Of a stretch of DNA of 64,000 bases, positions 1 to 9,553 are shown in pieces. Within the stretch, counting starts at the first letter, position 1; every line of letters starts with the position of its first letter. Made by a program: the position numbers and the translations under genes. Under the pieces are notes generated by a model. The model saw only the letters and a program-made list of their open reading frames with translations. It did no database searches and was not told where the DNA came from. This DNA comes from Burkholderia humptydooensis (GTDB lineage Bacteria; Pseudomonadota; Gammaproteobacteria; Burkholderiales; Burkholderiaceae). The DNA lies in the NCBI RefSeq assembly GCF_001513745.1, contig NZ_CP013380.1, positions 1,302,001 to 1,366,000 on the forward strand. Reading direction: 5' to 3'.

Positions 1-865
1 CGCCCGACGGCAGCGGCACCGTGCGCGAGTACGCGGTCTCGATCTGGTGCTCGATCTGGAAGCGCGAGAAGAGGGGGACGTCGTCGTGATAGCGCTTCAC
101 CTTGCCGACGTTGTCGGGCATCACGATGTCCATGAACGCGCGGGCCTGATCGTAGATCTCGGTCGTGTCGATCAGGATTTCGCCGATATCCGGCTGGAAA
201 TAGTCCCGGATCGCGCGGATCACGAGGCTCGATTCGAGGTAGATCAGCATCGGCTGGCCGGGATGGCCGCTTTGCGACGCCGCCTCGATCGCGCGCCAGA
301 GCTGCAGCAGGTAGTTCAGGTCCCATTGCAGTTCCTCGGCGCTGCGGCCGATGCCCGCCGTGCGGGCGATCATGCTCATGCCGTCGGGGATCTGCAACTG
401 CGCCATCGTCTCGCGCAACTCCTGGCGCTCGTCGCCCTCAATGCGGCGCGACACGCCGCCGCCGCGCGGGTTGTTCGGCATCAGCACGAGGTAGCGGCCG
501 GCGAGCGAGATGAAGGTGGTCAGCGCCGCGCCCTTGTTGCCGCGCTCTTCCTTCTCGACCTGGACGATCAGCTCCTGGCCTTCGCGCAGCGCGTCCTGGA
601 TGCGCGCGGAGCGCATGTCGACGCCTTCCTTGAAATACTGGCGGGCAACTTCCTTGAACGGCAGGAAGCCGTGGCGGTCTTCGCCGTAGTTGACGAAGCA
701 GGCTTCGAGCGACGGCTCGATGCGGGTGACGACGCCCTTGTAGATATTGCCTTTGCGCTGTTCGCGTCCGGCGGTTTCGATGTCGATGTCGATGAGCTTC
801 TGCCCATCGACGATGGCGACGCGCAGTTCTTCCTGCTGCGTCGCATTGAACAGCATGCGTTTCAT
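1..865 (-). CDS. rne: Ribonuclease E, N-terminal part (cut by window edge)
   Basis: The 288 codons present translate to the start of RNase E, the single-strand endoribonuclease that initiates mRNA decay, processes rRNA and tRNA precursors and scaffolds the degradosome. The protein begins [10 protein letters not shown], as in the family, and continues through the S1 RNA-binding domain (about residues 35-120) into the RNase H-like region. The catalytic DNase I-like domain and the C-terminal scaffold lie beyond the left edge. It diverges from rluC, the same arrangement as in E. coli. Its long upstream region may carry the autoregulatory leader known for rne in enterobacteria; that role here is inference. 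Confidence 0.95.
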   Translation of the reverse strand, partial: MKRMLFNATQQEELRVAIVDGQKLIDIDIETAGREQRKGNIYKGVVTRIEPSLEACFVNYGEDRHGFLPFKEVARQYFKEGVDMRSARIQDALREGQELIVQVEKEERGNKGAALTTFISLAGRYLVLMPNNPRGGGVSRRIEGDERQELRETMAQLQIPDGMSMIARTAGIGRSAEELQWDLNYLLQLWRAIEAASQSGHPGQPMLIYLESSLVIRAIRDYFQPDIGEILIDTTEIYDQARAFMDIVMPDNVGKVKRYHDDVPLFSRFQIEHQIETAYSRTVPLPSG

Positions 866-1588
866 TGAACGACTCCAGGCGGCTCTGCCGGCGGCGCGCT
901 CCGGTTGTCAGGCGGAGCGCGGGGACGACGTCAGGCCGCGCCTTGTTGTGTTGTCACAAGCACGCTGGAGCGGGAACGATGGCGGGAGAATGGCCTGATG
1001 AGGCGCGAACCCATACGGCGGGCCGCGGCCAGAGGGCGCCTGCGAACACGGCTTCAAAGCACACGGCGTCGACACTCCGCGCGCCGCAGGGCGCGCCAAG
1101 CCTCCGACCGGGCACTGCCGCGGGGCGCGGCGCAAGTTGCGCGCGACGCCGGGTGGCGGCATATGCTGCGGCTCGGCCGCAGCGGGGAGTATCGAATCCA
1201 GCCCGACTTTCCCGCCTGGGGTGTTCCTTCCTTGGTTTTGACGTCGCCAAGCCCCGCGCTCTCGCGGGGCCATATCGGGCGCACGCCGTTCTATTCGCAA
1301 CAGGAAGCTGCGCCGGGCCTACATCGCGCCGCGCCGCAGCCTCCAACAAATTCTTTTTGTCCAACATTCCGTTACCGCGGCACGGCTCAAACCGAATCCG
1401 CCTGTGGGCGCGATCCCTGCCTGAGCGCGGTGCCGTGCGTGCAACTTGCTGCTTTCATTCGTGAGGACGAGCAGCACGCCCCGGGCGCAAGTAAAATAAC
1501 AGTTTGCGCTTGCGCCTCGCGCAGTCCGCCCGAAAACCGGCCGATCAGGCCGCTCCGCTACGGAAGGCTGCGCAAAATTATATTCAGT
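866..1588. other. Long divergent rne/rluC intergenic region
   Basis: This gene-free 723-bp stretch separates two divergent genes. ORFs across it look compositional, with arginine/alanine-rich translations and no family resemblance. It holds a perfect 8-bp stem, GCCCCGCG with a CTCT loop, at 1251-1270, about 386-405 nt upstream of the rne start. An AT-rich segment near 1350-1372 could carry the rne promoter. A TAAAAT box at 1492-1497 is a candidate -10 for rluC. I see no tRNA or repeat family. Confidence 0.6.
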
Positions 1589-2596
1589 ATGAATGAGTTA
1601 GGCAAAAAATCCCATAATTCGATCGCGAGCGGCCAGGTTTCGCTCATCGAGATCGACGAAAGCGCCGCCGGGCAGCGCATCGACAACTTCCTGCTGCGCG
1701 TCTGCAAGGGCGTGCCGAAGAGTCATATTTACCGGATTCTGCGCAGCGGCGAAGTTCGCGTGAACAAGGGCCGGATCGATGCGCAATACCGGCTCGCGTT
1801 CGGCGACGTCGTGCGCGTGCCGCCCGTGCGCGTCGCGGCGGCCGATCTCGCGCGCGCGGCAGGTCTCGCACCCGTGCCTGCCGCCGCGTTCGAGATCCTG
1901 TTCGAGGACGACGCGATCATCGCGCTGAACAAGCCGGCGGGCGTCGCCGTGCACGGCGGCAGCGGCGTCGCGTTCGGCGTGATCGAGCAGATGCGCCACG
2001 CGCGGCCGCACGCGAAGTTCCTCGAGCTCGCGCACCGGCTCGACCGCGAGACGTCGGGCATCCTGATGCTCGCGAAGAAGCGCTCGGCGCTCGTCGGGCT
2101 GCATGAGCAGATCCGCGAGAACCGGATGGACAAGCGCTACTTCGCGTGCGTGCACGGCGACTGGGCGGCCGACTGGGGCCGCCGCCGCACCGTGAAGGCG
2201 CCGCTTTTCAAGTACGCGACGCCTGACGGCGAGCGGCGCGTGCGCGTCCAGGAAGACGGGCTGCCGTCGCACACGGTGTTCAATCTCGTCGACCGCTGGC
2301 CGGACTATGCGCTCGTCGAAGCGGAACTCAAAACGGGTCGGACCCATCAGATTCGCGTGCACCTCGCCCATCTCGGCCTGCCGATCGTCGGCGACGCGAA
2401 GTACGGCGATTTCGCGCTGAACAAGGCGCTTTCGCGCGCGAACGCGGCGCCGTCGATCAAGCGGATGTTCCTGCACGCGCACCGGCTGCGCTTCGCGCAT
2501 CCGTTGACGGGCGAGCCGCTGCAGTTCGACGCGCCGCTGCCCGCCGAATGCCGGCAATTTCTCGATCAACTCACCGACTTGCGCGACACCGCGTGA
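1589..2596 (+). CDS. rluC: 23S rRNA pseudouridine synthase RluC
   Basis: The 335-aa protein makes pseudouridine in 23S rRNA, at positions 955, 2504 and 2580 in E. coli numbering for the family. An S4 RNA-binding domain (about residues 20-80) precedes the RluA-type catalytic domain. The signature HRLDRETSG contains the catalytic Asp152, and a later KTGRTHQIRVH motif is also typical. The frame stays open far upstream, but the ATG chosen is where similarity to the family begins and follows an AT-rich segment. The next gene starts 5 nt after the stop. The divergent neighbour rne supports the assignment. Confidence 0.95.
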   Translation: MNELGKKSHNSIASGQVSLIEIDESAAGQRIDNFLLRVCKGVPKSHIYRILRSGEVRVNKGRIDAQYRLAFGDVVRVPPVRVAAADLARAAGLAPVPAAAFEILFEDDAIIALNKPAGVAVHGGSGVAFGVIEQMRHARPHAKFLELAHRLDRETSGILMLAKKRSALVGLHEQIRENRMDKRYFACVHGDWAADWGRRRTVKAPLFKYATPDGERRVRVQEDGLPSHTVFNLVDRWPDYALVEAELKTGRTHQIRVHLAHLGLPIVGDAKYGDFALNKALSRANAAPSIKRMFLHAHRLRFAHPLTGEPLQFDAPLPAECRQFLDQLTDLRDTA

Positions 2597-2601
2597 CAAG
2601 C

Positions 2602-3261
2602 ATGGCCCGACAGCAATTTGATCTGATCGTCTTCGACTGGGACGGCACGCTGATGGATTCGACCGCGCACATCGCGCAGTGCATCCAGGCCGCGTGCCGC
2701 GATCTCGGCGTGCCCGCCCCGTCCGACGAGGCCGCCCGCTACGTGATCGGACTCGGCCTGCGCGATGCGCTCGCCGTGACCGCGCCGAGCGTCGATCCCG
2801 CCGACTATCCGCGGCTTGCCGAGCGCTACCGGTTCCACTACCTGATCAAGGATCAGCGAACCGAGCTCTTCGGCGGCGTGCGCGAGATGCTCGAAGAGCT
2901 GCGCGACACGGGCTACCTGCTCGCCGTCGCGACGGGCAAGGGGCGCGTCGGGCTGAACCGCGCGCTCGACGAGGCGAAGCTGACGAGCCTCTTCGGCGCC
3001 ACGCGCTGCGCGGACGAGACGTTCTCGAAGCCGCATCCGGCGATGCTGCAGGAATTGTCGCGCGAACTGGGGCAGGATCTGGCGCGCACCGTGATGATCG
3101 GCGACACGACGCACGACCTGCAGATGGCGGCGAGCGCGGGGGCGGCGGGCGTCGGCGTCGCGTACGGCGCGCATTCGGCCGACGCGCTCGCCGCGCTGTC
3201 GCCGCGCTTCGTCGCGCCCGACGTCGTATCGCTCGCCGGCTGGCTGCGGGAGCACGCATGA
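2602..3261 (+). CDS. HAD-superfamily phosphatase, phosphoglycolate phosphatase-like
   Basis: A 219-aa haloacid-dehalogenase hydrolase. Motif I is FDWDGTLMDS (nucleophile Asp and acid/base Asp near residues 11-13), motif II is ATGKG, motif III Lys is in FSKPHPAM, and motif IV is GDTTHDLQMA. The alpha-helical cap between motifs I and II is the Gph/phosphoglucomutase type. It probably dephosphorylates a small phosphometabolite; phosphoglycolate is the family guess, but the substrate cannot be read from sequence. It follows rluC by 5 nt and shares an ATGA stop/start with the Rieske gene downstream, so it is likely cotranscribed. Confidence 0.85.
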   Translation: MARQQFDLIVFDWDGTLMDSTAHIAQCIQAACRDLGVPAPSDEAARYVIGLGLRDALAVTAPSVDPADYPRLAERYRFHYLIKDQRTELFGGVREMLEELRDTGYLLAVATGKGRVGLNRALDEAKLTSLFGATRCADETFSKPHPAMLQELSRELGQDLARTVMIGDTTHDLQMAASAGAAGVGVAYGAHSADALAALSPRFVAPDVVSLAGWLREHA

Positions 3262-3653
3262 TGGGCGGCGGCGACGCGCGCTTCGTGTGCGCGGCCGACG
3301 CGCTCGTCGACGGCGGCGCGGGCGTGCGGATCGACGCGTCGCTGCGCGGCGAGTCCGTCGTCGTGTTCTTCGTGCGCTACGAAGGGCGCGCGTATGGTTA
3401 CCTGAACCGCTGCGCGCACGTGCCGATGGAGCTAGACTGGATCGAGGGACAGTTCTTCGAATCGTCAGGCTTATACTTGATGTGCGCGACGCACGGCGCG
3501 ATTTATGAGCCCGAGACGGGCAGGTGCGTCGGCGGCCCGTGCCGCGGCGCGCGGTTGCGCGCCGTCCGGGTCGACGAGCAGGACACGCCCGACGGCCGCG
3601 CGGTGTTCTGGCTGCCCGACGGCGATCTGCGCCCGGCCCCTTCTGACCACTGA
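3258..3653 (+). CDS. Small Rieske [2Fe-2S] protein
   Basis: A 131-aa single-domain Rieske protein. The cluster ligands are visible as CAH (about residues 52-54) and CATH (about residues 76-79), the C-x-H ... C-x-x-H pattern. This resembles free-standing Rieske ferredoxins and nitrite-reductase small-subunit-type domains rather than membrane-anchored bc1 subunits, since there is no N-terminal membrane segment. It overlaps the HAD phosphatase by 4 nt and ends 9 nt before the sppA-like gene. The electron partner is unknown; the gene is a conserved passenger of this betaproteobacterial cluster, and its role is not established. Confidence 0.85.
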   Translation: MMGGGDARFVCAADALVDGGAGVRIDASLRGESVVVFFVRYEGRAYGYLNRCAHVPMELDWIEGQFFESSGLYLMCATHGAIYEPETGRCVGGPCRGARLRAVRVDEQDTPDGRAVFWLPDGDLRPAPSDH

Positions 3654-3662
3654 CTTTCACGC

Positions 3663-4664
3663 ATGTCCGATCAAATCAATCCGCCCGATTCGTCTTCGTC
3701 CTCCGCGGCGAACGCCGCCACCCGCGAACCGAACTGGGAGCGCGCCGTGCTCGAGCGCGTTGCGCTTGCGGCGATCAAGGAGCAGCGCGCGGCGCGCCGC
3801 TGGAGGATTTTCTTCCGCTTCGCGTTCCTCGTCGTGCTCGGCGCGCTCGCGTTCGCGTTCCTGAGCGTATCGGGCGACGGCAGCAAGCTCGCGAGCGGCC
3901 GCCACACGGCCGTCGTGACGATCGAAGGGGAGATCGCCGCGAGCACCAACGCGAACGCCGAGGACATCAACACGGCGCTCGACAGCGCGTTCGAGGATTC
4001 GGGCACGGTCGGCGTCGTGCTGAAGATCAACAGCCCGGGCGGCAGCCCGGTTCAGGCGGGCATCGTCTACGACGAGATCCGGCGGCTGCGCAAGAAGTAT
4101 CCGGGCAAACCGCTTTATGTCGTGGTCTCCGACATGTGCGCGTCGGGCGGCTACTACATCGCCGCGGCGGCGGACAAGATCTACGTCGACAAGGCGAGCA
4201 TCGTCGGCTCGATCGGCGTGCTGATGGACGGCTTCGGCTTCACCGGGCTGATGGGCAAGCTCGGCGTCGAGCGGCGGCTGCACACGTCGGGCGAGAACAA
4301 GGGCTTCTTCGATCCGTTCTCGCCGGAGACGCCGAAGATGGACGCGCACGCGCAGGCGATGCTCGACCAGATCCACGAGCAGTTCATCAAGGCGGTGAAG
4401 GACGGCCGCGGCGCGCGCCTGCACGAATCGCCGGACATCTTCTCCGGGCTCTTCTGGACGGGCGCGAAGAGCATCGAGCTCGGCCTCGCCGACGATTACG
4501 GAACGACCGACACCGTCGCGCGCGACGTGCTGAAGGCGCCGGACCTCGTCGACTACACGGTCAAGGAAAGCCTGACCGACCGCGTCGCGCGCCGCTTCGG
4601 CGCGGCGGTGGGCAAGGCCGCGCTGAAGGCGGCCGTCGCCGGCGGCGAGCTGAAGCTGCGCTGA
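3663..4664 (+). CDS. sppA: S49-family signal peptide peptidase SppA-like
   Basis: A 333-aa membrane-bound serine protease of family S49, which degrades leftover signal peptides. A short hydrophilic N-terminus is followed by one membrane segment (about residues 47-68) and the protease domain. The Ser-Lys dyad is recognisable: Ser161 in CASGGYY and Lys213 in ENKGFFDP. At about 330 residues it is the single-domain short form rather than the tandem 67-kDa E. coli SppA. It lies at the end of the + strand run and converges on the methylase gene, with 18 bp between them. Confidence 0.9.
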   Translation: MSDQINPPDSSSSSAANAATREPNWERAVLERVALAAIKEQRAARRWRIFFRFAFLVVLGALAFAFLSVSGDGSKLASGRHTAVVTIEGEIAASTNANAEDINTALDSAFEDSGTVGVVLKINSPGGSPVQAGIVYDEIRRLRKKYPGKPLYVVVSDMCASGGYYIAAAADKIYVDKASIVGSIGVLMDGFGFTGLMGKLGVERRLHTSGENKGFFDPFSPETPKMDAHAQAMLDQIHEQFIKAVKDGRGARLHESPDIFSGLFWTGAKSIELGLADDYGTTDTVARDVLKAPDLVDYTVKESLTDRVARRFGAAVGKAALKAAVAGGELKLR

Positions 4665-4682
4665 CGGCGCGAAACGCTTCGC

Positions 4683-5405
4683 TCAGTTCGCGAGCAGCAG
4701 GAAGATCGCGGGGCGCTTGTGCAGATCGGGCACAGGCGCCTTTTTCCATTGCGCCGCCGAGCGGCTCGCGATCGTCTCGGTCGCGAGCGTCAGGTCGGCC
4801 GCGACGCACACGAGCGTCGACGGCGCGCACGTCGCGACGAGCGCGTCGAGCATCGCGTGATTGCGGTATGGCGTCTCGATGAAGATCTGCGTCTGGTTCG
4901 CGTGGCGCGACTGCTGCTCGAGCTCGCGCAGGCGCTTCGCGCGCGCGGCGGCGTCGACGGGCAGGTAGCCGTGGAACGCGAAGCTCTGGCCATTCAGGCC
5001 GGACGCCATCAGCGCGAGCAGGATCGAGCTCGGCCCGACGAGCGGCACGACCTTCACGCCGCGCTCGTGCGCGCGGCGCACGAGCAGCGCGCCGGGATCG
5101 GCGACGGCGGGGCAGCCGGCTTCCGACACGAGCCCCGCGTCGGCGCCCGCGAGCACCGGCGCGAGCAGCCTGTCGATTTCGCCTGCGGGCGTCTTCACGT
5201 TCAACTCGCGGATCTCGATTTCCTGGATCGGCCGCTCGGTGCCGATTTTCTTCAGGAACGCGCGAGTCGTCTTCGCGTTCTCGCCGATGTAGTAGCCGAG
5301 CGACGCGGCGCGCGCCTGCACGGCGGCGGGCAGCACGGCGGCGAGCATCGCGGCGTCGCCATCGCCGAGCGTGTTCGGAATCAGATAGAGCGTGCCTGCC
5401 GTCAT
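4683..5405 (-). CDS. SAM-dependent methyltransferase, tetrapyrrole-methylase fold (RsmI-related)
   Basis: A 240-aa protein with the Corrin/porphyrin methylase fold related to RsmI, which 2'-O-methylates C1402 of 16S rRNA. Visible features are the opening [13 protein letters not shown], the [12 protein letters not shown] loop, VPLVGPSSI and IFIETPYRN. It is shorter than typical RsmI and its N-terminus differs from the canonical GNLGD motif. It is therefore probably a paralogue whose substrate I cannot name. Its ATG overlaps the stop of maf by 4 nt, so the two are translationally coupled. Confidence 0.8.
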   Translation of the reverse strand: MTAGTLYLIPNTLGDGDAAMLAAVLPAAVQARAASLGYYIGENAKTTRAFLKKIGTERPIQEIEIRELNVKTPAGEIDRLLAPVLAGADAGLVSEAGCPAVADPGALLVRRAHERGVKVVPLVGPSSILLALMASGLNGQSFAFHGYLPVDAAARAKRLRELEQQSRHANQTQIFIETPYRNHAMLDALVATCAPSTLVCVAADLTLATETIASRSAAQWKKAPVPDLHKRPAIFLLLAN

Positions 5406-6049
5406 CGTCCGTTCGCTCCGTCGGCGGCCGGCGCCGGCGCGCCGAAGAGGGGATAGCCCGCCGCGCGCAGCATTCGGGTGAGTGCGATGAGCGGCAGGCC
5501 GACGAGCGCCGTCGGGTCGTCGGATTCGATCGCGTCGAGCAGCGCGATGCCGAGCCCTTCCGATTTCGCGCTGCCCGCGACGTCGTATGGCGTCTCCGCG
5601 CGCAAATAGGCGTCGAGTTCGACGTCGGTCAGCGCGCGGAACCGCACGCGCGTCACGATGTCTTCGACTTGCGCCGCGCCGGAGCGGCTGTCGTACAGGC
5701 AAAGCGCGCTGTGGAATTCGACGTCGCGGCCGCGCATCGCCTGCAGTTGCGCGAGCGCGCGCGCGTGCGAGCCGGGCTTGCCGATCTGCAGCCCGTCGAA
5801 GGTCGCGACCTGGTCGGAGCCGATCACGAGTGCGCCGTGAGGCGCCTGGACGCGCTCGGCCGCGGCGCGCGCCTTCGCGGCGGCGAGCCGCAGCGCGGTC
5901 GCGGACGGCGTTTCGCCCGGCAGCGGCGTCTCGTCGACTTCGGGCGTGACGACGTCGAACGGCGCGCGCAGGCGTTCGAGGAGTTCGCGCCGGTAGCGCG
6001 AGCTGGAGGCGAGGATCAGCCTGGGTGGGCTGGAAGCGTTGTGCTGCAT
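5402..6049 (-). CDS. maf: Maf-family nucleotide pyrophosphatase
   Basis: A 215-aa Maf/YceF-type nucleoside triphosphate pyrophosphatase, thought to clear modified nucleotides such as m7GTP from the pool. The family start [14 protein letters not shown], the SDQ motif (about residues 78-80), the IGKPG segment and a C-terminal [19 protein letters not shown] block are all present. The start chosen gives the usual protein length. It lies directly upstream of the methylase gene on the same strand and is divergent from yceD-rpmF, a common arrangement of maf in proteobacteria. YceF-subgroup specificity is inferred from that context. Confidence 0.92.
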   Translation of the reverse strand: MQHNASSPPRLILASSSRYRRELLERLRAPFDVVTPEVDETPLPGETPSATALRLAAAKARAAAERVQAPHGALVIGSDQVATFDGLQIGKPGSHARALAQLQAMRGRDVEFHSALCLYDSRSGAAQVEDIVTRVRFRALTDVELDAYLRAETPYDVAGSAKSEGLGIALLDAIESDDPTALVGLPLIALTRMLRAAGYPLFGAPAPAADGANGR

Positions 6050-6334
6050 GATGGTCGGGTATCGGTCGGTTCGGGAGATCCGGGTTGAAGGAATGGCCGC
6101 CGCACTGCGCGCGGGCGCGCGGCGGCCGCGTGTTCGGCGAAGCAGTCTTAAGTATTTGACTCGAAAAGATAAAACGGGTATGCTCTTGCGCTTTTCATCG
6201 GCAGGGGTTTTGCGAGCGCCCGACGGCGAACCGAGCAGCCCGGATGCGTCATGCATCCCGTGGCGCGGGCCGCCGGGCCGCGCGGTCCGCTGCACGAACG
6301 AGTTGCATCGTGGGTTGATACGGCAGGAGCGCAC

Positions 6335-6967
6335 ATGAACCCGTCTTCAGGCAAGCCTGCGGTTTCGCTCGATCCGCACGCGATCGATCTGTTCGAATTT
6401 GCGCGCAGCGCTCGGCAGGCGGCGGGCGCCGTCCGGCTCTCGCAGTTGCCGCGCATGTTAAACGAAGTGCCGGCGGACGCGCCAGACCGCGACACCCTAT
6501 TCACCTGGCAGGCGGAGGGCTCGACGCAGCCCGAGCTGCAGGACGACGGCGCCGAGGCGCAGCAGCCTTATCTGCGGCTCGCGCTGCACGGCGCCGCGTG
6601 GCTCGAATGCCAGCGCTGCATGACGCCGTACGAGCAGTCGTTCGACATCGACGTCGTGTACCGGATCGTCGCCACCGAAGAGGAGGCGGACGAATTTCCG
6701 CTCGACGAAGATGAAGTCGATGTGATCGTCGGCTCGCGCCAGTTCGATTTCGCCGGCTTGATCGAAGAGGAGCTGCTGCTTTCGCTGCCGCTCGTGCCGA
6801 AGCACCAAGTCTGTCCGGCGGTGCACGAAAGCCTCGTATCGGGCGCGAGCGGTCCCGCGGCCGATGCGGACGATACGTCCGACGAAGCGGCGGGCGAAAG
6901 CGACAGGCCGAATCCGTTCGCGGCGCTCGAAGCGCTGAAAAAGGGCGGCGACGGCAATAAACACTAA
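6335..6967 (+). CDS. yceD: DUF177/YceD family protein
   Basis: A 210-aa YceD (DUF177) protein. Family members sit upstream of rpmF and are implicated in 23S rRNA accumulation. The conserved CxxC-type segment ECQRCMTPY is at about residues 89-97, followed by the acidic [10 protein letters not shown] stretch and [13 protein letters not shown]. The C-terminal 40 residues are Asp/Ala-rich and probably disordered. The ATG is preceded by a CAGGAG ribosome-binding site, which decides it over upstream in-frame codons. It is 97 bp ahead of rpmF. The family link is firm; the molecular function is not. Confidence 0.9.
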   Translation: MNPSSGKPAVSLDPHAIDLFEFARSARQAAGAVRLSQLPRMLNEVPADAPDRDTLFTWQAEGSTQPELQDDGAEAQQPYLRLALHGAAWLECQRCMTPYEQSFDIDVVYRIVATEEEADEFPLDEDEVDVIVGSRQFDFAGLIEEELLLSLPLVPKHQVCPAVHESLVSGASGPAADADDTSDEAAGESDRPNPFAALEALKKGGDGNKH

Positions 6968-7030
6968 GCAGTTGGGGCGCGGGAAGGCGTGAGGCCGCAG
7001 GGCCGGGGTAGCAAGCGCCGGATCGGGCTG

Positions 7031-7039
7031 TGTTAGAAT
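7031..7039 (+). promoter_or_regulatory. Candidate extended -10 promoter for rpmF
   Basis: TGTTAGAAT matches an extended -10 (TG-n plus TAGAAT). It lies 25 nt upstream of the rpmF ATG, with a clean TTTAGGAG ribosome-binding site between. A very similar TGTTAAAAT precedes acpP. No good -35 box is visible. Confidence 0.45.
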
Positions 7040-7064
7040 CCAAAAAATTATTTAGGAGTTAGTC

Positions 7065-7244
7065 ATGGCAGTTCAACAAAACAAGAAGTCGCCGTCGAAG
7101 CGCGGCATGCATCGTTCGCACGATTTCCTGACGACCGCGCCGCTCGCCGTCGAGCCGAGCACGGGTGAAGTGCATCTGCGTCACCACGTCAGCCCGAACG
7201 GCTACTATCGCGGCAAGAAAGTCGTCAAGACGAAGAACGACTAA
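7065..7244 (+). CDS. rpmF: Large ribosomal subunit protein bL32
   Basis: A 59-aa ribosomal protein L32. The sequence starts [20 protein letters not shown] and has the expected basic N-terminus followed by the L32 core with GYYRGKKVV near the C-terminus. There are no zinc-ribbon cysteines, so it is the zinc-independent form common in proteobacteria. A TAGGAG ribosome-binding site sits 8 nt upstream of the ATG. The yceD-rpmF-plsX order is the classic linkage of ribosome and lipid synthesis genes. A strong intrinsic terminator follows it. Confidence 0.97.
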   Translation: MAVQQNKKSPSKRGMHRSHDFLTTAPLAVEPSTGEVHLRHHVSPNGYYRGKKVVKTKND

Positions 7245-7330
7245 GCGTTTCCGTCTCCGTGGCGCGCGTCTGATGGCCATTCGGGCCCCTCGCGCGACAA
7301 CCGGTTCGCTTGACACTTTCCTGGCTCAAC

Positions 7331-7360
7331 AAAAAGGCGGCATTCAACTGCCGCTTTTTT
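7331..7360 (+). terminator. Intrinsic terminator after rpmF, just ahead of plsX
   Basis: The hairpin GGCGGCA-TTCAAC-TGCCGC is flanked by A5 and T6 runs, so it could act on both strands. It ends 23 nt before the plsX ATG. plsX-fabH transcripts that start at rpmF must therefore read through it. Confidence 0.8.
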
Positions 7361-7383
7361 GTGCCTGAAATTCGTCGCATTCC

Positions 7384-8490
7384 ATGACTGTAAAGCTCAC
7401 AATCGATTGCATGGGAGGCGACCACGGCCCGTCCGTGACCGTTCCCGCGGCAGTCAAGTTCGTTCGCTCGCATCCCGACGCGCAACTGATGCTCGTCGGC
7501 ATCGAAAGCGCGATACGGGCGCAACTCAAGAAGTGCAAGGCGCTCGACGAGCCCGCGCTGTCCGTCGTGCCGGCCACCGAAGTGGTCGCGATGGACGATC
7601 CCGTCGAAGTGGCGCTGCGCAAGAAGAAGGATTCTTCGATGCGCGTCGCCCTCAATCACGTGAAGGAAGGCGAGGCGCAGGCGTGCATTTCCGCCGGCAA
7701 CACCGGCGCGCTGATGGCGGTGTCGCGCTACGTGCTGAAGACGCTGCCCGGCATCGAGCGGCCTGCGATTGCGTTCGCGCTGCCGAATCCAACGGGCTAC
7801 ACGATGATGCTCGACCTCGGCGCGAACGTCGACTGCGAGCCGCAGCACCTGCTGCAGTTCGCCGAAATGGGGCACGCGCTCGTCGCGGCGCTCGAGGGCA
7901 AGGAGCGGCCGACGATCGGTCTTCTCAACATCGGCGAGGAGATCATCAAGGGGAACGAAACAATCAAGCGCGCGGGCGAACTATTGCGCACGAGCACGTT
8001 GAATTTCCGCGGCAACGTCGAGGGCAACGACATCTACAAGGGCACCGTCGACGTGATCGTCTGCGATGGCTTCGTTGGCAACGTTGCATTGAAGACGTCC
8101 GAGGGCCTCGCGCAGATGCTCGCCGACATCATCAAGGAAGAGTTCAGCCGCTCGCTGCTGTCGAGGCTGATGGCGCTTCTCGCGCTGCCCGTGCTGCTGC
8201 GCTTCAAGAGGCGCGTCGATCATCGCCAGTACAACGGCGCGGCGCTGCTCGGGCTGCGCAGTCTCGTCATCAAGAGCCACGGCTCCGCCGACGCTTACGC
8301 GTTTGAGTGGGCGATCAAACGCGGGTATGATGCCGTCAAAAATGGCGTGCTGGAGCGCCTTTCGCGAGCGATGGCGGAGAACGCCGCGCCGCTTGGCGAA
8401 AGCGGTCGCGACGCGGACGGGACGGGGCAGGCGAGTCCGTCCGCGGGCCAGCCAGCCGAGCCCTCCGCCGCGCTTTCCTCGAAGACATGA
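7384..8490 (+). CDS. plsX: Phosphate acyltransferase PlsX
   Basis: The 368-aa enzyme converts acyl-ACP to acyl-phosphate, the donor for PlsY in phosphatidic acid synthesis. It opens with the family signature [13 protein letters not shown] and keeps [19 protein letters not shown] and the [16 protein letters not shown] segment. The last 40 residues are Ala/Ser/Gly-rich and look like a lineage-specific tail. No strong ribosome-binding site precedes the ATG. The stop overlaps the fabH start (ATGA). It is a peripheral membrane protein in characterised species. Confidence 0.96.
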   Translation: MTVKLTIDCMGGDHGPSVTVPAAVKFVRSHPDAQLMLVGIESAIRAQLKKCKALDEPALSVVPATEVVAMDDPVEVALRKKKDSSMRVALNHVKEGEAQACISAGNTGALMAVSRYVLKTLPGIERPAIAFALPNPTGYTMMLDLGANVDCEPQHLLQFAEMGHALVAALEGKERPTIGLLNIGEEIIKGNETIKRAGELLRTSTLNFRGNVEGNDIYKGTVDVIVCDGFVGNVALKTSEGLAQMLADIIKEEFSRSLLSRLMALLALPVLLRFKRRVDHRQYNGAALLGLRSLVIKSHGSADAYAFEWAIKRGYDAVKNGVLERLSRAMAENAAPLGESGRDADGTGQASPSAGQPAEPSAALSSKT

Positions 8491-9479
8491 TGGCCCAATC
8501 GACCCTCTATTCCCGCGTGCTCGGCACGGGCAGCTATTTGCCGCCCGACCGCGTCACGAATCAAGAACTCGCCGATCGCCTCGCGAAGGACGGCATCGAG
8601 ACGAGCGACGAGTGGATCGTCGCGCGCACGGGCATCCACGCGCGGCACTTCGCCGCGCCCGACGTGACGACGAGCGATCTCGCGCTCATCGCCGCGCAGC
8701 GCGCGATCGAGGCGGCCGACGTCGATCCGCAGTCGATCGACCTCATCATCGTCGCGACGTCGACGCCCGATTTCGTTTTCCCGAGCACCGCGTGCCTGCT
8801 GCAGAACAAGCTCGGCATCAAGAACGGCGGTGCCGCGTTCGACGTGCAGGCGGTGTGCTCGGGCTTCGCCTACGCGCTCGCGATGGCCGACAGCTTCATC
8901 CGCACGGGGCAGCACCGCACCGCGCTCATCGTCGGCGCGGAGACGTTCTCACGCATCCTCGACTTCAAGGACCGCACCACCTGCGTGCTGTTCGGCGACG
9001 GCGCGGGCGCCGTCGTGCTGTCGGCGTCCGAAGAGCCGGGCATCCTCGGCAGCGCGCTGCACGCGGACGGCAGCTACTCGAACATCCTCTGCACGCCGGG
9101 CAACGTGAACCGCGGCGTCATCGCGGGCAGCGCATTCCTGCACATGGACGGCCAGGCCGTCTTCAAGCTCGCCGTGAATCTGCTCGAGAAGGTCGCTGTC
9201 GAAGCGCTGTCGAAGGCGGATCTCGCGCCGGAACAGGTCGATTGGCTGATTCCGCACCAGGCCAATATCCGTATCATGACGAGCACGTGCCGCAAGCTCG
9301 GCCTGCCGCAGGAACGCATGATCGTCACCGTCGACGAGCACGGCAACACGTCCGCCGCGTCGATTCCGCTCGCGTTCGACGTCGCGGTGCGCGACGGCCG
9401 CATCAAGCGCGACCAGCACGTGCTGATCGAAGGCGTCGGCGGCGGCTTCACGTGGGGCGCGTCGGTCTTCCGCTACTGA
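8487..9479 (+). CDS. fabH: 3-oxoacyl-ACP synthase III (FabH)
   Basis: The 330-aa condensing enzyme joins acetyl-CoA to malonyl-ACP to start fatty acid synthesis. Its Cys-His-Asn triad is recognisable: Cys124 in QAVCSGF, His in the IPHQANIRI block and Asn in EHGNTSAAS. The family start GTGSYLPP is present. Two adjacent ATG codons (8487 and 8490) could initiate; both are coupled to the plsX stop. Length matches E. coli FabH within a few residues. It is followed by fabD after 74 bp. Confidence 0.96.
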   Translation: MMAQSTLYSRVLGTGSYLPPDRVTNQELADRLAKDGIETSDEWIVARTGIHARHFAAPDVTTSDLALIAAQRAIEAADVDPQSIDLIIVATSTPDFVFPSTACLLQNKLGIKNGGAAFDVQAVCSGFAYALAMADSFIRTGQHRTALIVGAETFSRILDFKDRTTCVLFGDGAGAVVLSASEEPGILGSALHADGSYSNILCTPGNVNRGVIAGSAFLHMDGQAVFKLAVNLLEKVAVEALSKADLAPEQVDWLIPHQANIRIMTSTCRKLGLPQERMIVTVDEHGNTSAASIPLAFDVAVRDGRIKRDQHVLIEGVGGGFTWGASVFRY

Positions 9480-9553
9480 GCCCGCACTTTCCGCGCATCC
9501 CATCGGCGCGCCGGGCGCAGCGCGCCGCTCGAATCGATTCAATTAGGGACGAT

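Noticed and set aside
865..1464. 199-aa + strand and 137-aa - strand open frames between rne and rluC
   Set aside because: Arg/Ala-rich translations, no family resemblance, overlapping both strands; typical GC-bias frames
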